Shown: positions 60,292 through 64,000 of the stretch, piece after piece
How positions within the stretch are numbered: position 1 is the stretch's first letter
How the letters are laid out: each line of letters begins with the position of its first letter
Origin: Xylanibacter rarus
Lineage (GTDB): Bacteria; Bacteroidota; Bacteroidia; Bacteroidales; Bacteroidaceae
Assembly (NCBI RefSeq): GCF_001275135.1
Contig: NZ_LFQU01000013.1
Span: 35,292 to 99,291, forward strand
DNA length: 64,000 nt
Direction: 5' to 3'
Translations under genes and position numbers: made by a program
Notes under the pieces: generated by a model
Database searches by the model: none
The model's input: only the letters and a program-made list of their open reading frames with translations
What the model was told of the DNA's origin: nothing

Positions 60292-61576
60292 CAGCCTCGT
60301 AGCCTCCCATCTCGCGGATTGCATTCTTCAGCATTGTGTACTGCTTGAACAGGTCGTTTACGGCCTCTTCGCCCTTTGTATAGTCGTGCATAGGGCTCTT
60401 CAGGTAGAAGCTGAGGAAGCGCTGTATGCCGTAGCGTCCGGCTCTTGCTGCCAGGTCGCTGAGCAGACAGAGGTCGAGCAGCAGCGGAGCTGCAAGGATA
60501 GAGTCGCGGCAGAGGAAGTTTATCTTTATCTGCATCGGGTAGCCCATCCATCCGAAGATGTCGATGTTGTCCCATCCTTCCTTGTTGTCGTTGCGTGGAG
60601 GATAGTAGTTGATGCGCACCTTGTGGTAGATGTCGCCATACAGGTCGGGCTGTTTGTCGGCTTTGAGTATTGTTTCGAGTGTAGACAGCTTGCTCACCTC
60701 CTTTGTACGGAAGTTCTCGGGCTCGTCGAGCACAAGACCGTCGCGGTTGCCGAGAATGTTGGTTGAGAACCAACCGCTCATTCCGAGGCAGCGTGTACCG
60801 ATGATAGGAGCAAATCCACTCTTGACCAGTGTCTGTCCTGTCTTGAAGTCCTTGCCGGCGATAGGCATCTTGGTCTTCTCGGCCATTTCCCACATTGCAG
60901 GTATGTCCACAGTTGTGTTAGGAGCACCCATTATGAAGGGAGCGCCCTCTGCGAGTGCGGCGTAGGCATAGCACATAGACGGTGCGATGTGCTCGCGGTC
61001 GTCTTCCTTCATTGCTTTTTCAAGAGCGGCGAGCGTGCCGTGTACCGGCTCATATACAGGTACATAGATTTCGGTAGATGCAGCCCAGATAACAACGATT
61101 CTTGCGCAGCCGTTTTTCTCCTTGAACGAGCGTATGTCCTCGCGCAGCTGTTCAACCATTTCCCAGCGTGTGGCAGCGTCTTTCACGTTGTCGCCGTCGA
61201 GTCTTTTGGCATAGTTCTTGTCGAAGGCAGCCTTCATCGGAACTATCTGCTCAAGCTCTTCACGCACGGGGTTGATGTCTTTCTCCTTGAGCACCTCGGC
61301 ATACATTGCTGCCTGATATGCGTTTTGGGGATAAACGTCCCATGTACCGAATACGATGTCGTTGAGGTTAGTAAGCGGAACGATGTCTCCGTATGCGAGA
61401 TATTTCTTGTTTTCGCCTTTTCCGACGCGTATTTTGTCATACTGTGTCATTGAGCCTACAGGCTTTGCAAGTCCTTTGCGGGCCATCAAAACACCGGTCA
61501 TGAATGTTGTGGAAACGGCTCCACAACCGACCACTAAAATACCCAGTTTACCTTCTGCAGGTTTTACGTTTGCCAT
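60275..61576 (-). CDS. Inositol-3-phosphate synthase
   Basis: Makes 1L-myo-inositol 1-phosphate from glucose 6-phosphate with NAD, the first step to inositol lipids. The 433-residue protein has the Rossmann start KLGILVVGCGAVSTTFMTGVL, the NAD/active-site stretch FIMGAPNTTVDIPAMWEMAE, GKDFKTGQTLVKSGFAP and later WFSTNILGNRDGLVLDEPENFRTKEVS, typical of this family. In Bacteroides such genes support inositol sphingolipids. The other lipid genes of that pathway are not here; instead a membrane protein and a lysozyme share the transcript. A -7-like box is at 61642-61649. Confidence 0.93.
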   Translation of the reverse strand: MANVKPAEGKLGILVVGCGAVSTTFMTGVLMARKGLAKPVGSMTQYDKIRVGKGENKKYLAYGDIVPLTNLNDIVFGTWDVYPQNAYQAAMYAEVLKEKDINPVREELEQIVPMKAAFDKNYAKRLDGDNVKDAATRWEMVEQLREDIRSFKEKNGCARIVVIWAASTEIYVPVYEPVHGTLAALEKAMKEDDREHIAPSMCYAYAALAEGAPFIMGAPNTTVDIPAMWEMAEKTKMPIAGKDFKTGQTLVKSGFAPIIGTRCLGMSGWFSTNILGNRDGLVLDEPENFRTKEVSKLSTLETILKADKQPDLYGDIYHKVRINYYPPRNDNKEGWDNIDIFGWMGYPMQIKINFLCRDSILAAPLLLDLCLLSDLAARAGRYGIQRFLSFYLKSPMHDYTKGEEAVNDLFKQYTMLKNAIREMGGYEADEEID

Positions 61577-61641
61577 TTCTGTTTCTTTTTAAAAATTTTT
61601 ATTATTGTTTTTTATAATCAGTTCCTTTCGTTTGAATTGTG

Positions 61642-61649
61642 CAAATGTA
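61642..61649 (-). promoter_or_regulatory. Probable -7 box for the inositol-phosphate synthase operon
   Basis: TACATTTG on the minus strand, about 65 bases before the start codon. Confidence 0.5.
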
Positions 61650-61949
61650 ATAAAAACTTTTTATGATTTATTGGTTTTTATATATTTTTGTATACTTTTC
61701 GTTGATTTTGCCTTATTATGCCGTAAAAAAGGTATATGCGGTTTGGTTTTTCTTTTGTAATTTTGTGGCGGCATTGAACAATGCTTACAAAAGGCTTTGC
61801 CGTTTATGGCATGTCTTTCTTGGGGCACCGGCTGTTTGTGCTGCCATGCAGGCGGAGTCGGTGCCATGCCGCAAGGGGTGTCAGTGGCCCGTTCCGGGCG
61901 TCTGACAATGAAGCCCCTGCATAGTTTACACCTTATTATATTATATGTT

Positions 61950-63122
61950 ATGGCTAAATTTAATTTTGACGAGATAGTCGACCGAAGAGGGAGCGACTGT
62001 GTTAAATGGGACGAGACAGATGTCGACGGCATGCTGCCGATGTGGGTGGCGGATATGGACTTCCGCACGGCTCCTGCCATAATCGAGGCGCTGCAGCGCC
62101 GTGCCGCTCATGGTGTGTTCGGTTATGAGCATGTGCCCCAATCTTATTATGCGGCCGTAGTTGGCTGGTTTGCCCGCCGTCATGGCTGGACTTTCCGTCC
62201 CGAATGGATCATTTACACTACGGGAGTGGTGCCGGCTGTGTCGGCTGTCATCAAGGCCGTTACCGTGCCGGGCGACAAAGTGCTGGTTCAGACGCCCGTC
62301 TACAACTGCTTCTTCTCGTCTATCCGTAACAACGGATGCATAATAGAGGAGAACAAGCTGGTTTATTCCGACGGAACGTATTCTGTTGATTTTGAGGACT
62401 TTGAGCGCCGCGTGGCTGATCCTTCGGTAAAGGCTTTCTTGCTTTGCAACCCTCATAATCCGGCAGGAAGAGTGTGGACGCCCGACGAACTGCGCCGCAT
62501 GGGCGAAATATGTCTGCGCCACGGAGTGTTCGTTATTGCCGACGAGATACATTGCGACATAGTGATGCCGGGTTATAAGTATACGCCTTTTGCATCGCTG
62601 TCTGACGAGTTTCTTGCAAATTCGGCCACATGTACGGCCCCGACTAAGACGTTTAACATTGCCGGACTGCAGATAGCCAACATCATAGCCGCCGATGACA
62701 CTGTCCGTAAGAAGATCGACCGCGCGATAAATATCAACGAGGTGTGCGATGTCGGTCCATTTGGCGTGGTGGCTCTTCAGGCTGCATATAATGAGAGCGA
62801 AGGCTGGCTCGACGAGCTTTTGCCGTATATCAAGTCTAATTATGATTACCTTTGCGACTTCTTTGCTGCTCATATGCCTATGCTTAAGGTGCTTCGTCTT
62901 GAGGGCACTTATCTCGTTTGGGTAGACTGCACGGCGCTTGGCCGCACGTCTTCAGACATTATCAGCGAACTGAAGGACGGCGAAAAGCTGTGGCTTAACG
63001 GCGGAGATATTTATGGAGAAACCGACCGGCCGTTTGTCCGCATAAACATAGCTTGCCCGAGAGCAACGCTTGTTGACGGACTTAACCGCCTGTTACATTA
63101 TGTAGAGCGCATCGTTAAATGA
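61950..63122 (+). CDS. MalY/PatB-family PLP lyase (putative C-S lyase)
   Basis: 390 residues, start at MAKFNFDEIVDRRGSDCVKWD. The fold-type I aminotransferase motifs are LPMWVADMDFRTAPAI, CNPHNPAGRVWTPDELRRM, VIADEIHCDIV and the Schiff-base Lys in TAPTKTFNIAGLQIAN. PatB/MalY relatives are cystathionine beta-lyase-like and release pyruvate, ammonia and thiol from cysteine S-conjugates. The exact substrate is unknown. The terminator hairpin overlaps its stop codon. Confidence 0.9.
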   Translation: MAKFNFDEIVDRRGSDCVKWDETDVDGMLPMWVADMDFRTAPAIIEALQRRAAHGVFGYEHVPQSYYAAVVGWFARRHGWTFRPEWIIYTTGVVPAVSAVIKAVTVPGDKVLVQTPVYNCFFSSIRNNGCIIEENKLVYSDGTYSVDFEDFERRVADPSVKAFLLCNPHNPAGRVWTPDELRRMGEICLRHGVFVIADEIHCDIVMPGYKYTPFASLSDEFLANSATCTAPTKTFNIAGLQIANIIAADDTVRKKIDRAININEVCDVGPFGVVALQAAYNESEGWLDELLPYIKSNYDYLCDFFAAHMPMLKVLRLEGTYLVWVDCTALGRTSSDIISELKDGEKLWLNGGDIYGETDRPFVRINIACPRATLVDGLNRLLHYVERIVK

Positions 63123-63136
63123 TGCGCTCTTTTTGT
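63104..63136 (+). terminator. Terminator overlapping the lyase stop codon
   Basis: A perfect 10-bp stem (63104-63113 with 63121-63130, AGAGCGCATC) is followed by TTTTTG. The stop codon straddles the loop and right arm. Confidence 0.85.
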
Positions 63137-63734
63137 ATATGTTCATGGGCTTTTGGCGTTTCATTTTCCTGTTTGCGTAAGTTTCAGAAAGGGTAGCTTT
63201 TCTTTCCTTTTTCAAAAGTTATGCTTTTGCGTTCCGTTTGTTATCCTTTTATCGTGTAAAAGGTATGCTTTTGTCCCCTAAAAGGTGCCCTTTTGCAGAC
63301 AGCCCTCTGATTGGTGTGTTTTGCACTTGGCATAAAGCCGGCTTAAAAAGCCTATAACGTCCATTCTGTCAGCGTTTTATGGCGTTGCTGACTGCCCGTA
63401 TGGCTTGCCGCACAGCCTTGTATTAATCCTGCCGTTTATGAATATATCTGCTTCATGACAGGCTTGACCATAGCTTTGGCTGTCGTAACCGGCATCCGGC
63501 CGGCTGTTTTCTTCCTTTGGAATTCAAACACCTTTAAATTCTGCCATCGGTCTTTGAATTTTGCCATTCTCGTATGATTCTCATCCATCTTTGCCGGTTT
63601 TATTTCCCGTTCCTGTGTCATAAGTCTGCTTATTTCTTTTGTAAAATATAATAATGTGAATGGTGTAAGATTGTCACTCAATATGTAAACGACTGTTAAA
63701 ATGTATCTAAAATTAAAACTTTTTTCAGAAAACA
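63123..63734. other. Intergenic region with dyad array 8
   Basis: It contains array 8 and A+T-rich sequence. A 99-codon minus-strand frame (63436-63735) is not supported as a gene. Confidence 0.5.
63213..63296. repeat. Dyad array 8 (4 x 22 bp)
   Basis: Units at 63213, 63235, 63257 and 63279 span 84 bp, with arms such as TAAAAGG/CTTTTGC. A further degenerate unit (AGAAAGG/CTTTTCT) at 63186 is out of register by five bases. Confidence 0.82.
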
Positions 63735-64000
63735 TTTGGCGGTTTGGTGAAAACCCCGTACTTTTGCATCCGCTTTTGAGAGCTGACGCTCCCTGAGCAC
63801 TGAAGAAAGAGATCTTTGAGATACTGAAATATACAGAGACAAGAGTAGTACAAGAAACATCCTGCGGACATGTTCTGCAGGGAGGGTAAAGAATGAAAAC
63901 CGTTCAATTTCTGCCGTGATATATATAATATGTATCTGCGGTCAAATACTACCGGATGGCGTTCTGAGCGACAGACTAACTGACACGGCCTTCGGGCTTC
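63735..64000 (+). promoter_or_regulatory. Strong promoter and leader, probably of an rRNA operon
   Basis: TTTG (63735-63738), 20 bases, TACTTTTG (63759-63766) is an exact promoter. It is followed by GCATCCGCTTTTGAGAG and then, at about 63806, AAAGAGATCTTTGAGATACTG, which resembles the antitermination boxA and leader before Bacteroidota 16S genes. No protein frame follows. The 16S gene itself is not in the window, so the identity is inferred. Confidence 0.55.

Noticed and set aside
63436-63735. A 99-codon minus-strand frame near the window end
   Set aside because: Its start overlaps the -33 box of a strong opposing promoter, no promoter precedes it and no family is recognisable.

Overview
The window looks like chromosomal DNA of a Bacteroidota member, most likely in the Prevotella/Segatella group. 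The reasons are the recurring promoter form TTTG–N19-21–TAnnTTTG, weak or absent Shine-Dalgarno sequences, SusC/TonB-type outer-membrane barrels, T9SS sorting tails, NigD-like and GIN-domain lipoproteins, and a rpmH–PASTA–RluD–Ddl block. Base composition is near balanced by eye. The region from about 25 to 28 kb is visibly more A+T-rich. I cannot name the species.

Layout: (1) 0–2.2 kb: 3' end of a TonB-type receptor and, convergent to it, dgt. (2) 2.4–7.1 kb: an envelope operon of dut, a TPR lipoprotein, a DUF4292 lipoprotein and an EnvC-like protein. (3) 7.4–14.1 kb: the distal half of a division/wall cluster (murG, murC, ftsQ, ftsA, ftsZ), then yqeY. (4) 14.2–16.9 kb: an accessory island with 55-bp tandem repeats, a MITE-like element, and a cluster of tiny membrane proteins including a paralogous pair. 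(5) 16.9–25 kb: an alpha-L-fucosidase, an outer-membrane barrel, recO, tRNA-Glu, rpsT and gyrB. (6) 25.6–32.4 kb: two secreted proteins with T9SS-like tails, a metallo-hydrolase and an M20 peptidase. (7) 32.7–39.4 kb: an acyl-CoA ligase, prfB, a CYTH enzyme, VanZ, a sodium symporter and a helix-hairpin-helix protein. (8) 40–47.8 kb: pta and ackA separated by a four-helix-bundle element, lpxH, a DUF59 protein, a lipoprotein, radC, a second four-helix-bundle element and a glycosyltransferase. (9) 47.9–53.8 kb: efp, rpmH, PASTA protein, rluD, ddl, an acyltransferase and a NigD-like protein. (10) 54–57.8 kb: duplicated GIN-domain lipoproteins, an ECF sigma factor, a probable anti-sigma protein and a small secreted protein. 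(11) 58–63.1 kb: an inositol-phosphate synthase operon with a MORN+GH25 lysozyme, and a MalY/PatB lyase. (12) The window ends in what looks like the promoter and leader of an rRNA operon.

Much of the gene content serves the cell envelope: peptidoglycan (murG, murC, ddl, EnvC-like, GH25), division (ftsQAZ), lipid A (lpxH), phospholipid or inositol-lipid synthesis, and surface lipoproteins. Central metabolism is represented by pta/ackA for acetate and ATP. Translation and replication are represented by rpsT, rpmH, prfB, efp and gyrB.

The most striking unexplained structure is a family of intergenic elements at eight sites. Six are clear and one is decayed but in exact register; each of these is 84 bp, built of four 22-bp units (7-nt arm, 4, 7-nt arm, 4). 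An eighth has three clear units. Several share a conserved one-sided flank. Second are two small four-helix-bundle genes, each bracketed by inverted repeats and wedged between otherwise adjacent genes. Third are two secreted-protein genes whose signal peptides are interrupted at runs of seven T.
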